A stretch of DNA of 64,000 nucleotides from an uncultured Lachnospiraceae bacterium (GCA_902776305.1 CACYPS010000003.1:1-64000), one strand, 5' to 3'; shown: positions 16,950 through 25,841, numbered from the stretch's first letter. The notes: generated by a model not told the origin, from the sequence alone. Numbers and translations are program-made.

Positions 16950-18041
16950 ATGGAAAAACTCAAAGCATTTCTGAAACGCAAGGACATCGTCTTCTCCGCC
17001 AAACGATACGGAATCGACGCTCTCGGTGCCATGGCACAGGGCCTCTTCTGCTCGCTGCTCATCGGCACGATCATCAACACGATCGGCTCTCAGTTCCACA
17101 TCGCTTTCCTGACAAATCCCGTCGCAACGATCGGCGGGGCTGAGTACACAGTCGGCGGACTTGCTTCCGCGATGAGCGGTCCTGCGATGGCAGTGGCTAT
17201 CGGAAATGCGATCCATTGCCCTCCGATGGTACTTTATTCCCTGATCACCGTCGGATTTGCCTCCAACGCGCTCGGTGGAGCCGGCGGACCGCTTTCCGTT
17301 CTCTTCATTGCCATCATTGCCGGTGAAGTAGGAAAAGCGATCTCCAAGGAAACAAAAGTCGACATCCTCGTCACACCTCTGGTCACGATCGGCGTCGGCG
17401 TAGCTCTGTCTGCCTGGTGGGCTCCGGCTCTCGGCAAAGCCGCGATGAAAGTCGGCGACATTATCATGTGGGCTACCGAGCTCCAGCCATTCCTCATGGG
17501 TATACTTGTATCCCTCGTTGTGGGCGTTGCTCTCACACTGCCGATTTCTTCCGCTGCAATCTGCGCTGCACTGAGTCTGACAGGACTCGCAGGCGGTGCC
17601 GCTCTTGCCGGATGCTGTGCGCAGATGGTAGGATTTGCCGTTATGTCTTTTCCTGAAAACAAATGGGGCGGTCTGATCTCCCAGGGCATCGGAACTTCCA
17701 TGCTGCAGATGGGCAATATTGTACGCAATCCCCGTATATGGATCGCACCGTGCGTAACAAGCATGATAACCGGACCGATTGCGACCTGCATATTCCGTCT
17801 GCAGATGAACGGCGCAGCCGTGTCCTCCGGCATGGGTACCTGCGGTCTGGTCGGGCAGATCGGCGTATACACAGGCTGGGTAAATGATGTTGCCAGCGGT
17901 GCCAAAGCCGCAATCACCGCAGCCGACTGGATCGGGCTTATTCTTGTATCCTTTATCCTTCCTGCTGTCATATGCTCCCTTATAAACATGCTTTGCCGGA
18001 AAATGGGGTGGGTAAAAGACGGAGATATGACTCTTGCCTGA
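16950..18041 (+). CDS. PTS system IIC-like membrane transporter
   Basis: A 363-residue polytopic protein with about ten hydrophobic segments, matching the PTS_EIIC_2 type of permease: YGIDALGAMAQGLFCSLLIGTI at the start, NPVATIGGAEYTVGGLASAMSGPAMAVAIG, and ALTLPISSAAICAAL with GGAALAGCCAQMVGFA in the middle. No IIA or IIB partner or sugar gene is adjacent, and many members of this group stand alone with unknown substrate. It is transcribed from the promoter at 16873 and has a weak ribosome site (GAGGGATT). Substrate unknown. Confidence 0.85.
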   Translation: MEKLKAFLKRKDIVFSAKRYGIDALGAMAQGLFCSLLIGTIINTIGSQFHIAFLTNPVATIGGAEYTVGGLASAMSGPAMAVAIGNAIHCPPMVLYSLITVGFASNALGGAGGPLSVLFIAIIAGEVGKAISKETKVDILVTPLVTIGVGVALSAWWAPALGKAAMKVGDIIMWATELQPFLMGILVSLVVGVALTLPISSAAICAALSLTGLAGGAALAGCCAQMVGFAVMSFPENKWGGLISQGIGTSMLQMGNIVRNPRIWIAPCVTSMITGPIATCIFRLQMNGAAVSSGMGTCGLVGQIGVYTGWVNDVASGAKAAITAADWIGLILVSFILPAVICSLINMLCRKMGWVKDGDMTLA

Positions 18042-18258
18042 GAAATATGGTCTACTGTACAGAAAAAATACAAGATTTTATCGATTACATCTTGAATTCC
18101 TTTTCATAAAAAGGGTATTATTATTTCAGAAGATATACTTGATAAAAATGATATTACAATACGAGAACCCCTCCGTATTTCATGCGGATTGATTTCAATC
18201 AATCCTACTTCCATTCGCTTACGCACCCGAGCGAAAACCCCTTGCCCGGCGTAAGAAT

Positions 18259-18287
18259 GACCCGGCTGTCCGTTAGGCAGCCGGGTC
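18259..18287. terminator. Hairpin between convergent genes
   Basis: GACCCGGCTG and CAGCCGGGTC form a perfect 10-bp stem with a 9-base loop, followed on the plus strand by ATCTTTATTT. An outer pairing of GCTTACGC (18217 region) with GCGTAAG extends the structure. It sits between the convergent ends at 18041 and 18323 and probably ends transcription from the plus strand and possibly from both. Confidence 0.6.
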
Positions 18288-18322
18288 ATCTTTATTTCCA
18301 TATCAATATTAGAAGCCCTCTA

Positions 18323-19261
18323 TTAATTCGTTTTTTTGTCTGGCTGAATGTATTTCTTCTCCAGCTCCTCAGCTACCATTTCATAGGCAGGCATCGGGAC
18401 ATTGTACTTCTTTGCCATGCGAATCACGTTGAACACCAGACCGTCAATTTCGGATTTCCTGCCGGCAGCGACGTCCCGCTGCATGCGTGTCGTGGCATCC
18501 GGCGGAAGTGATTCCAACACCTTGAGATTCTCATCGACATAATCCTTCTCGAACGGATACCCCATCTCATAAGAAAGGGTCATAATCTCCCGTATCATTG
18601 TCTTCAGCATGGCGCGTGGTTCCCCGGTACGCTGAAAATCGGCCACCGTGGCGTTATAGTAAGCACCTGCTGCTGCAATCGGGGAAATATAGGAAAATTT
18701 CTCCATACATTCCCTCTGAATAGTGTCCGACAGTTTCGCATCGATGCCGCAGCTGATCAGGTCTCTCTCAATATCGTGCAAGCGCGGATCATAATCCTTC
18801 GGCTCTCTCGGTCCGAAAATGACTCTCAGAATATCTCGATGAATAAGGATCCAGCCGGAACTCTTGATATTTGCAGAGGCATACATACAGCCGTCCATAA
18901 CCTTCCCTTTTGAAAGTTTGGAGTTAATATACTCTCCGGTTCCGTATACATTAAGGGTCGGAATGACGATTGTATCATTTTTCACAATCTGCCGGAGGAA
19001 AGGAAGCAGGCTCTTTACCGAGTAGCTCTTCACACATAGGAAGATCACATCCGGATCATCATAATAGTTGCTCGTATCATAGGCCTTGACCGGTGCTGAA
19101 TCCACATTGTGATCCCACTGTTGTTCGACCAGGATGCCATTCCCCCAGATCGCCCGCAATTGCTTTCCCCGCGCGATCATGGTGACATCCAGTCCACCTT
19201 TCGCCATTTTATATCCCAGGATTCCTCCGGTCCCGCCGGCTCCGATTATCAGATACTTCAT
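18323..19261 (-). CDS. Ketopantoate reductase family oxidoreductase
   Basis: A 312-residue NAD(P)-dependent enzyme of the PanE/ApbA family. The N-terminal MKYLIIGAGGTGGILGYKMA is the Rossmann glycine loop; VIFLCVKSYSVKSLLPFL and the C-terminal helical domain with MQRDVAAGRKSEID (the conserved Lys/Ser-Glu block of PanE) follow. It may reduce 2-dehydropantoate or a related 2-oxoacid; no other pantothenate gene is nearby, so the substrate is uncertain. ATG at 19261 is preferred since it follows GGGGAG and begins directly at the cofactor domain; the frame reaches 19384 but the added part is low in structure. Confidence 0.82.
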   Translation of the reverse strand: MKYLIIGAGGTGGILGYKMAKGGLDVTMIARGKQLRAIWGNGILVEQQWDHNVDSAPVKAYDTSNYYDDPDVIFLCVKSYSVKSLLPFLRQIVKNDTIVIPTLNVYGTGEYINSKLSKGKVMDGCMYASANIKSSGWILIHRDILRVIFGPREPKDYDPRLHDIERDLISCGIDAKLSDTIQRECMEKFSYISPIAAAGAYYNATVADFQRTGEPRAMLKTMIREIMTLSYEMGYPFEKDYVDENLKVLESLPPDATTRMQRDVAAGRKSEIDGLVFNVIRMAKKYNVPMPAYEMVAEELEKKYIQPDKKTN

Positions 19262-19476
19262 ATTGCTCCCCTGATGCTCCCCAATAGATCTTCTGTGCTC
19301 ACCCGGCTGGTCAGTCTTGTTTACCTGCCTGATTCGCGGCACCTGTTCATCGTCATCTTCCAAATAACTATAATTATCTTCCATTTAGGTACATTACATT
19401 TTATTACGAAATCGTGAAAATTTCCACTGTTACCGTATTAAATCCCCAAATAAACCCAATTTTTTTTAATCTGTTA

Positions 19477-19505
19477 TTGACAGAATCGTTTTCGAATTAT
19501 ATAAT
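19477..19505 (+). promoter_or_regulatory. Promoter of the tRNA-Met gene
   Basis: TTGACA (19477-19482), exactly 17 bases, TATAAT (19500-19505): a consensus sigma-A promoter, 25 bases upstream of the tRNA. Confidence 0.85.
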
Positions 19506-19530
19506 AATCAAGCGTTGAAAAATACGTTGT

Positions 19531-19604
19531 GGCGAGATAGCTCAGCTGGCTAGAGCACGCGGTTCATACCCGCGGTGTCGAGGGTTCAAATCCCCCTCTC
19601 GCTA
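19531..19604 (+). tRNA. tRNA-Met (anticodon CAT)
   Basis: Cloverleaf of 74 bases. Acceptor arm GGCGAGA pairs with TCTCGCT (G-T at the first pair), D-loop AGCTCAGCTGGCTAGAGC, anticodon stem CGCGG/CCGCG around loop TTCATAC, T-arm GAGGGTTCAAATCCCCC, discriminator A. No CCA is encoded. The paired first base of the acceptor fits an elongator rather than an initiator tRNA; a tRNA-Ile2 with modified C34 cannot be excluded without comparing identity elements. Confidence 0.95.
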
Positions 19605-19614
19605 TGAATTAGAA

Positions 19615-19657
19615 GAGGCCGCGAAGAAACCAAAACTGTTTCTTTGCGGCCTCTTTT
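19615..19657 (+). terminator. Intrinsic terminator after tRNA-Met
   Basis: GAGGCCGC(G)AAGAAAC and GTTTCTTTGCGGCCTC form a long stem with a 7-base loop, followed by TTTTCTCTTT. It ends the tRNA transcript ten bases after the mature 3' end. Confidence 0.9.
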
Positions 19658-19733
19658 CTCTTTACAGGACGTAAACAGCATGGTATGATTTCAAGGTTAG
19701 TCGGTCATTTTCAAAAAATGTATCCGGACTTTC

Positions 19734-19774
19734 CGCGAGTTCGTAACCATCCTCGCGTAAAACAAAACTAAGGA
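19734..19774 (+). ncRNA. preQ1-I riboswitch
   Basis: A 6-bp stem CGCGAG/CTCGCG encloses the loop TTCGTAACCATC, then an A-rich tail TAAAACAAAACTAAGGAG. This is the H-type pseudoknot layout of preQ1-I, in which ACTAAGG pairs back to the loop. The tail contains the ribosome binding site of the queT gene ten bases ahead, so ligand binding should hide it and lower translation. Confidence 0.88.
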
Positions 19775-19783
19775 GAAATAATA

Positions 19784-20281
19784 ATGGAGAAGAAAACCGC
19801 AACATTCATCACACATGCTGCTGCTATCGCAGCGATCTACGTCGTCCTGACCCTCGTGTTTGCACCGATCTCATACGGTGAGGTTCAGGTTCGTGTATCG
19901 GAAGCCCTGACAATCCTTCCGTTCTTTACACCGGCCGCAATTCCCGGCCTGTTCATCGGATGTATCATTGCCAACGCCACCGGCAGATCTGTCATTCTGG
20001 ACATCGTGTTCGGAAGCATCGCCACTCTGATCGGCGCCTTTGGAACATACAAGCTCAGAAAAAACCGCTGGCTTGCACCGCTTCCCCCGATCATCGCCAA
20101 CACGGTGATCGTACCGCTTGTCCTCAGATACGGTTACGGCGTCCCGCTGCCGCTTCCGATGCTCATGGTTTTCATCGCCATCGGTGAGATCATAAGCTGT
20201 TATGTGATGGGCGAGCTGTTGCTCACGGTACTTCTGAAGTACAGAAATGTCATTTTCAATTCGCAGCCTGCACATAACTGA
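19784..20281 (+). CDS. queT: QueT family queuosine-precursor transporter
   Basis: A 165-residue membrane protein with about five to six spans of the QueT family, the substrate-binding subunit of an ECF-type importer for queuosine precursors. Typical blocks are TLVFAPISYGEVQVRVSEALTILP at the start, then GLFIGCIIAN and DIVFGSIATLIGAFGTY. The preQ1-I riboswitch directly upstream confirms the role. The ECF energising module is not in this window. Its 3' end overlaps by 26 bases the convergent remnant at 20256. Confidence 0.93.
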   Translation: MEKKTATFITHAAAIAAIYVVLTLVFAPISYGEVQVRVSEALTILPFFTPAAIPGLFIGCIIANATGRSVILDIVFGSIATLIGAFGTYKLRKNRWLAPLPPIIANTVIVPLVLRYGYGVPLPLPMLMVFIAIGEIISCYVMGELLLTVLLKYRNVIFNSQPAHN

Positions 20282-20801
20282 TAAGCTGTTCGGATTTAAG
20301 AAATATACGACAGGAGACGTTTTTCGTCTCCTGTCGTTTTTTATAATCCTTCCTTAAACTATGATAGCGATCCTCAAAATACTTTCTGCTCTCATCGTAG
20401 AATCGGGAGGAAAGCGCGTCCTGCCTGTTCTGAAGCATAAGATAGTAGTAATCCGTATCCGGCTGCGTCCCTGCGGCGACTTTGGCAACATCCTCCATCA
20501 GAATCTTTAAGGATGTACCGTCGAACACCGAATGATGCACATCAAAGAAGATATAGCCCGACTTCTCTGTCTCAAAGACACGGCAGCGATACAGCCGCCC
20601 GCCGACGATCTTGAACGGATACATGGCTGCGACCGGAAAGACTCCTCTCGGAAGATTTATGAGGACAAAATCTTCTTTCCCGACTCCCTGCTCTTTTTTA
20701 CTACTCTCTTTAACATTTTGCACCTCGACTTTCAAGACACTTCCATCAGTGCTCTTCATAAAACATTCGTTTTCGCTGTATATGCCGGTCCCGAAAGACA
20801 C
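20256..20801 (-). pseudogene. Truncated condensation/acetyltransferase-fold protein
   Basis: A 181-residue frame with HHSVFDG at residues 89-95, the HHxxxDG catalytic motif shared by NRPS condensation domains and chloramphenicol acetyltransferases, preceded by a plausible beta strand YIFFDV. A full condensation domain has about 450 residues; here the part after the first lobe is missing and there is no N-terminal ribosome site, the first start being a GTG. It follows the STAS gene by 70 bases. Most likely a remnant of a larger synthetase gene, but a free-standing small acyltransferase is possible. Confidence 0.55.
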
Positions 20802-20871
20802 TGTGCACGGACGACAACAGATCGAACAAAGTTCCGGAAAAAACGTTCAAAGGAAGCTCAGGAAAAGTCAC

Positions 20872-21186
20872 TTAATTATCATGCTTAATGAATTCCATCA
20901 GCCCGATCAGCTTCAGTATCTCCCTGACCTGCTCGTTAATATTTATGATCTCCATTCTCCCATCCTGACGCCGCAACTGCTTAAAAAGAAGCAGAAGGCT
21001 TCGAATTCCCACAGAAGAAATATAATCTACATTTTGAAAATCCAGATTCAGAACCTTGACCCGCTTCAGATCGCCGCTAATCGAATCAAGCAGCTCTTCC
21101 GCGTTGGATGCGTCGATTCGACCGTCAATCTTCGCGTTCAAAACTGTGCCCTCAGGTGTTGTGACCTTCTCCTTTGTTATTGTCAT
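20872..21186 (-). CDS. STAS-domain anti-anti-sigma-type protein
   Basis: A 104-residue single STAS domain. The NVDYISSVGIRSLLLLFKQL segment matches the DxISSxGL block, whose serine is phosphorylated by an RsbW/SpoIIAB-type kinase in partner switching. ATG at 21186 is supported by AGGAGAAGGA immediately before. It lies downstream of a MATE transporter carrying just such a kinase domain (21374-23149), so the two probably act together, though no sigma factor gene is nearby. Confidence 0.88.
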   Translation of the reverse strand: MTITKEKVTTPEGTVLNAKIDGRIDASNAEELLDSISGDLKRVKVLNLDFQNVDYISSVGIRSLLLLFKQLRRQDGRMEIININEQVREILKLIGLMEFIKHDN

Positions 21187-21373
21187 ATTCCTTCTCCTTT
21201 TCAACTCTATTTGCATCACGAATCCGCATTTCAAGCTTATCATATGCGAAGAATCCATTCCGGCTTCTGCTGACATCTTCCGGACAATTACAAATCATAT
21301 GCGCATTCCCGTGCACATATCATTGCAGATTCTTGCGAGCCATGCGGACAGCAAGACTCTATGAAAGTATATC

Positions 21374-23149
21374 TCAGATGTGAATAATCAGGTTATTCGT
21401 ATTCATCGTATTAAGATACACAACATCTTTCGCCATCTTCACAATCATTCGAATCCCCATATTTTTCATCGGATCTCTGGCATCTTTGAGAATCTCGTAT
21501 TGCTCCATGGGATTAAACGGCTTGCAGTTGTCCCGGATTCGAAGAATGACCTCATCCTCCTTGACCAGAATCCGAATATCGATATAGTTCTCGTTTCCCT
21601 TTACAAATCCGTGCTGTATGATATTCCCGGCCATCTCCTCAATAGCCAGCCCCAGAAAATATACACTGTTCTCATCCACGCCGTTCTCCTCAGCGAACAT
21701 AGAGGCGAGACGCGACATCATCATGACTTCCTCAAGAGACTCTACAGTAAGTTCCAGTTCTTTACCGGCTGCGAAGCCAAAGTCTTCCGAAAGCAGCAGG
21801 GCCTTATCGAGAAAAGTATTTCCATATTGTCTGAAAACGTAAATAACGGCAAATAGCAATGCGAAAAAGGCAGTGAACGGTCTGGCCATCAAAGCTCCCT
21901 TTCCGCCGAAATAATGGACCAATACAATGACGGCCGGAATACTGATGCCGCACTCCAGAAAGAAACTGTATATGTTCGCCTGCTTAAAACGATGAACGCC
22001 CATCAGATAATCATCAAAACAATAGGATGCAAGCAGCATGGGCAAAGCAATCGCAAGCCATCTCACGCCCCCTGTCGCCATCGTAAAAGCAGACGGATTG
22101 GACACATTCAGATAAATTCTTGTAAAAAATGCAGATCCGACGAGGAGTATAAACGCAATGAGGATAATGATCGGCGTCGCTATGAAATAAGTCACCTTGA
22201 TCAGTTCTTTCAGGGCGTTCTTATCTTCCTCCCCGTAATATATGCTCGACAGTATCCAGACAGTTTCGGCAGCTCCGAGATAAAATACGTTGAACATACT
22301 GTCAACGGAGCGCTGTACGCCATATGCCGCAACTGCATTGCTGGTAGCAAACATTGCAAGAAGATGGTTGACGGTCAGACCGTTAAGTGTATTGCTGATA
22401 CGGGATATACCGACGGGAAGGCCGCTCCAGACCATCTCCCGCGTCCTGCTCCATGGCAGATCCCGAAAGTTGAGCCGCAGCATAGTATTCTTTTTTGTAA
22501 AATGCATCAGGAGCACTGCAAGTTGAAAAGAGTTACCTACGGCAGTAGCGATACCCATCCCCAGCATTCCGCCTGAAAATGCAAATACCACCAGAATATC
22601 TCCTATCACATCCACTATTGTCATGACAATAACAGAGTTGATGACCCGTTTTCCGTCGCCATCCATCTGCATGAAGGAAGAGAGTACTTTCGAAGCATTT
22701 GAAGCCGGGACCCCTAACGCATATCCGATCAGATAAAGACGGGCCGGTTCAATAAGCTCCGAGAGAGAGCCCCTTGCTCCGAGCAAAATCGTGATATGTC
22801 TGCTGAAAAGAATGGTAATAAGGACCATTGCCGCAGAAATTGATATCGAATGAAAAACAGCAAGAGAAAATGCCCTGTTCCCGTTATCAAGGTTTCCATC
22901 TCCTATTAACCGGGAAACGATGTTTCTGGCTCCGCCTGCTATGACAGCTCCTACCGTCGAGAAGATAAATATGCTCGGTCCTACCAACCCGTATGCCGCT
23001 ACCGAATCGGTTGACATGAAGTTACCGATCATCATTCCGTCGACCAGCGGTCCTACACAGAATGCCATTGTAGAGAGAACTGTGGTAAAGAATGATTGGA
23101 CAAATACCTTCTCTACTATAGAGCTTTCTCGTTTTCTCTTACGTGCCAT
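21374..23149 (-). CDS. MATE-type transporter fused to an RsbW-like ATPase domain
   Basis: A 591-residue fusion. Residues 1 to about 450 are a MATE/MOP flippase of twelve spans, with GPLVDGMMIGNFMSTDSVAAYG near the start. Residues about 465-591 are a GHKL ATPase domain of the anti-sigma type: N box AIEEMAGNIIQHGF, G1-like RIRDNCKPFNP and G2-like NMGIRMI. Such a domain normally phosphorylates a STAS partner; a STAS gene follows 187 bases downstream. The arrangement suggests a transporter whose activity or signal is set by partner switching. Substrate unknown. Confidence 0.88.
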   Translation of the reverse strand: MARKRKRESSIVEKVFVQSFFTTVLSTMAFCVGPLVDGMMIGNFMSTDSVAAYGLVGPSIFIFSTVGAVIAGGARNIVSRLIGDGNLDNGNRAFSLAVFHSISISAAMVLITILFSRHITILLGARGSLSELIEPARLYLIGYALGVPASNASKVLSSFMQMDGDGKRVINSVIVMTIVDVIGDILVVFAFSGGMLGMGIATAVGNSFQLAVLLMHFTKKNTMLRLNFRDLPWSRTREMVWSGLPVGISRISNTLNGLTVNHLLAMFATSNAVAAYGVQRSVDSMFNVFYLGAAETVWILSSIYYGEEDKNALKELIKVTYFIATPIIILIAFILLVGSAFFTRIYLNVSNPSAFTMATGGVRWLAIALPMLLASYCFDDYLMGVHRFKQANIYSFFLECGISIPAVIVLVHYFGGKGALMARPFTAFFALLFAVIYVFRQYGNTFLDKALLLSEDFGFAAGKELELTVESLEEVMMMSRLASMFAEENGVDENSVYFLGLAIEEMAGNIIQHGFVKGNENYIDIRILVKEDEVILRIRDNCKPFNPMEQYEILKDARDPMKNMGIRMIVKMAKDVVYLNTMNTNNLIIHI

Positions 23150-23249
23150 TGTATTACCTCTGGTTCCAGTCTTTCAGTAACGCATACAGAAGTATTATAT
23201 TACATAATGCCATTTCGGGCGATGAAAATTTCGTATATTAATGCCAATT

Positions 23250-23320
23250 CAAGTCTCGCTCGCGTGACTTGGCGCGGGATTCGGGTCAGCGCTATCTGAC
23301 ATTTTCCAAACCCATGACGC
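23250..23320. repeat. Dispersed element, copy C
   Basis: Shares AAGTCTCGCTCGCGTGAC, GCGCGGGATTC, GTCAGCGCTATCTGACA and TTTTCCAAACCCATG with copies at 1379, 9924 and 46726. It lies 100 bases upstream of the MATE gene and just beyond the terminator of the L,D-transpeptidase gene. Confidence 0.55.
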
Positions 23321-23325
23321 AAAAA

Positions 23326-23423
23326 GAGGCTGCGCATTAGACGGAATCACCACTATACACGACAAACATTTTAAAATAATGTCTGTCGTGTATAGTGGCA
23401 GCGCGCCTTAATGCGACAGCCTC
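23326..23423 (-). terminator. Two-tier hairpin downstream of the L,D-transpeptidase gene
   Basis: The inner stem CACTATACACGACA / TGTCGTGTATAGTG is perfect over 14 bp, around an AT-rich loop. The outer stem GAGGCTG-CGCATTA / TAATGCG-ACAGCCTC brackets it. On the minus strand the outer stem is followed by TTTTTGCGTC, giving a terminator-like end for the gene that stops at 23453. The size is unusual for a simple terminator. Confidence 0.65.
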
Positions 23424-23452
23424 ACACTGATACACTATAATTCAATTTTATT

Positions 23453-25411
23453 TCAGTAATCTATAACGATAACTGTAGTTCCGATATCCACCATGTTGTA
23501 CAGCTCCTGAGCTGCCCAATACGGCAGGTTGACACAACCGTGAGATCCGCTGTACCAGTAAATACTTCCACCGAAATCATCTCTCCAGGTCGCGTCGTGA
23601 AGACCGATGCCGCCGTTAAAAGCCATCCAGTAGTTAACATACGATGAATACGCGTAGGATCCGTCCGCCTGCTGTGCACCTCTGAGCGTTCTGCCCCTTT
23701 CCATCATGTAAATGGAGTAAATTCCTGTAGGCGTGGAGCGTGAGGGATTCGTCTCGGTTCCGGTTACGCACTCGGAAGCCATCTGCAGCTCGTAGTTCTC
23801 ATAATAATAAACGGTCTGATCGCATTTGTCGACTTCGACATATGTTCCGCCGAGTCTCGGATCCCTTTCCAGGTTGTTCATGGAGTAGATCGGCTCTCTC
23901 GTCTCGCTCGTACAGCTGAGGAGCTCTTCCGTGATCTTCGCGGCTTCCTCTTCCTCGTCAACGACGCGGCCGTAAGTGTCGCAATCGACCTGAATAACGC
24001 CGGCATTGGTGGATTCAAAGTCGCGTGTATCACGAAGGACGTTGAACTCTTTGGCAAGCCCCGCCGCATAATTTGCAGCACAGTCTGCAACCACCGCTTC
24101 ATCAATATAATAGTATCCGTTATCCTGAAGGGATACCCACTGGCTTGTGGTATCACGTCCGAGTACACGGGTCTCGTCATTCGGAAGCTGATATGTGATT
24201 TCCGTGTTCAGGAAGGTATTGAGAGCCTCCTCCTGATTCACAAGATTCTCATCCGTAGCCATGACTACCGGCTGTTCATACAGTTCTTCTTCCTTGGCAA
24301 CATTGACTTCCTCGGTGCTGCTCTTTACAGCCTTGTTGGCAAGCTTGATCAGACCTTCGGTATCGAGAGCTGTTCCGTATGTCTCGGGAATAATCTCAAA
24401 TGTATTGTCATTCTTAAGAATGATCTGTGCATTGGTCGGTGAAGTCTGCTTCTCTGTATCAGCCTCAACCAGCGAAGAAATCTTCGCTGAAAGCTTCTTC
24501 TCATCGTATTCCGTAGCGGATGCTACCGTATACTCCTGCTTATAGCCGAGTTTACCGATAACCCACAGGAACGGATTCTGTTTAGCCTGAATCTCAGCAA
24601 CTTCACCGCTCGGAATGTAAGTATAGTCAAATGCCGTTCCCGGAATCTTCTCCACCACGACATCATTGTAAGCAACATCCTGGGACTCCTTACTCTTCTC
24701 TTCCGGAGTCTTCTCGTCGGATATCTTTTCCTGTTGTTTATCCGCTGTTTCTGCGGCTGCTTCCTCTGCGGTGGTCGTATCGGCAAGCGACTCGTCAGAT
24801 GACATATCGGAAACGGATTCATCCGGTTTTGATGAATCCGTAACGGATGTATCACTGTCTGAGGCTTCTACCGGCTCAACTGTTTCTGCGGAATCGGGAG
24901 AGGATGTGCTCATTTGCTTTACACTTGCATCTCCTTCCGCAGCATAGACAGGAGCTATAATCTCCATTGCCCCGTCAGAAGACTGCTCGGGCTCTTCCTT
25001 GCCTATGGACTGGACTTCCTCCATATACTCAGCTGCGGCCTTTGTACTCCTCATAGTAAGGGACAGCGTATAGCTTTCAATTCTCTTTTCAAGAAGAGCT
25101 TCGACCTGCTCGGGGGTCTTGCTTCCTACATCAATTCCGTTGATGATCGTCCCGTCGATAAAGCGGTCCGAATATACATGAACAAGGATCAGGTAAATCA
25201 CAAGCAGAAAGCCGCCGACAATCCCTGCGAGCAGCTTCCTTCCCTGTTTTTTGTCCATCCCCTGGACTTTATCTGTATATTTTTTTATTTTTTCGTTTTC
25301 AAGTGGGCTTTTAACATTTCTGAACGGGTTCTGAATACCCTTAAAGAATTCTGTCACACTCATAAGGAGTGTCTTTTTTGGTTTTGGTTCTTCCGGCCTC
25401 TGTTTTGCCAT
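23453..25411 (-). CDS. Large membrane-anchored L,D-transpeptidase
   Basis: A 652-residue cell-wall enzyme that would form 3-3 crosslinks in peptidoglycan or attach proteins to it. There is a cytoplasmic N-terminus rich in Pro and Lys, one span at about 58-80, then a Ser/Asp/Glu/Thr-rich low-complexity region (about 160-240), two PG-binding-4-type segments and a C-terminal YkuD domain. The YkuD active site is explicit: GLHDATW and SGSHGCVNLPYWAA with the catalytic Cys. ATG at 25411 follows AGGTGT; the frame begins six bases earlier. Monocistronic with a large hairpin terminator. Confidence 0.93.
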   Translation of the reverse strand: MAKQRPEEPKPKKTLLMSVTEFFKGIQNPFRNVKSPLENEKIKKYTDKVQGMDKKQGRKLLAGIVGGFLLVIYLILVHVYSDRFIDGTIINGIDVGSKTPEQVEALLEKRIESYTLSLTMRSTKAAAEYMEEVQSIGKEEPEQSSDGAMEIIAPVYAAEGDASVKQMSTSSPDSAETVEPVEASDSDTSVTDSSKPDESVSDMSSDESLADTTTAEEAAAETADKQQEKISDEKTPEEKSKESQDVAYNDVVVEKIPGTAFDYTYIPSGEVAEIQAKQNPFLWVIGKLGYKQEYTVASATEYDEKKLSAKISSLVEADTEKQTSPTNAQIILKNDNTFEIIPETYGTALDTEGLIKLANKAVKSSTEEVNVAKEEELYEQPVVMATDENLVNQEEALNTFLNTEITYQLPNDETRVLGRDTTSQWVSLQDNGYYYIDEAVVADCAANYAAGLAKEFNVLRDTRDFESTNAGVIQVDCDTYGRVVDEEEEAAKITEELLSCTSETREPIYSMNNLERDPRLGGTYVEVDKCDQTVYYYENYELQMASECVTGTETNPSRSTPTGIYSIYMMERGRTLRGAQQADGSYAYSSYVNYWMAFNGGIGLHDATWRDDFGGSIYWYSGSHGCVNLPYWAAQELYNMVDIGTTVIVIDY

Positions 25412-25540
25412 TTTCACACCTCTGTGTCTTCATGAAAATGCTCCAATTCAGCATGATACGCTGATTATTTCTCTTTTTCAACAGCTTTTCGGAAGCTTTT
25501 TGAAGTTCGTCAGGATGTCATAAGACGGTTGTGAAAATGG

Positions 25541-25828
25541 ATGGGAAATGCGGGAAAGTGCCAAAAACCTGAATTCGGAATATCATATGAAGGAACGACT
25601 GTCACCGAACTCGTTGAAGATTTCCATAGCGCTGTCGATGATTATCTTGAATTATGCTCTGCTGAAGGAAAAACACCCGAAAAAGCATTTAAAGGCAGCT
25701 TCAATGTTCGGTTTAAGAATCCGGTTCTTCATAAGAAGGCAGCAGTGTATGCATATAACCACAGCGTGAGTCTCAACAGTGTTGTGGAAGAATCCGTTGC
25801 TGAATATCTTTTGAAAAGGCAGGGCTAA
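25541..25828 (+). pseudogene. HicB-family antitoxin, N-terminally truncated
   Basis: A 95-residue frame matching the second half of HicB-like antitoxins: ISYEGTTVTELVEDFHSAVDDYLELC, then GKTPEKAFKGSFNVRF and a ribbon-helix-helix ending LHKKAAVYAYNHSVSLNSVVEESV. The usual N-terminal beta half (ending in the G-x-I-x-G-I block before FEG) is missing and replaced by about 12 unrelated residues, and no clear ribosome site precedes the first ATG. No HicA toxin gene is adjacent. It might still be a short DNA-binding protein, but a decayed antitoxin is more likely. Confidence 0.6.
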
Positions 25829-25841
25829 AGCCCTGCCTCTT
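25818..25841 (+). terminator. Terminator overlapping the hicB-like stop codon
   Basis: GGCAGGGCT-AA-AGCCCTGCC is a near-perfect hairpin with the TAA stop in its loop, followed by TCTT. The short T tract makes it modest. Confidence 0.55.

Noticed and set aside
18180..18300. A riboswitch at the 3' end of the PTS-like gene
   Set aside because: It lies between convergent genes and is better explained as a terminator hairpin with an outer stem.
20256..20801. Chloramphenicol resistance acetyltransferase
   Set aside because: HHxxxDG is shared, but the length and the rest of the sequence do not match the cat family, and the fragment has no translation start signal.
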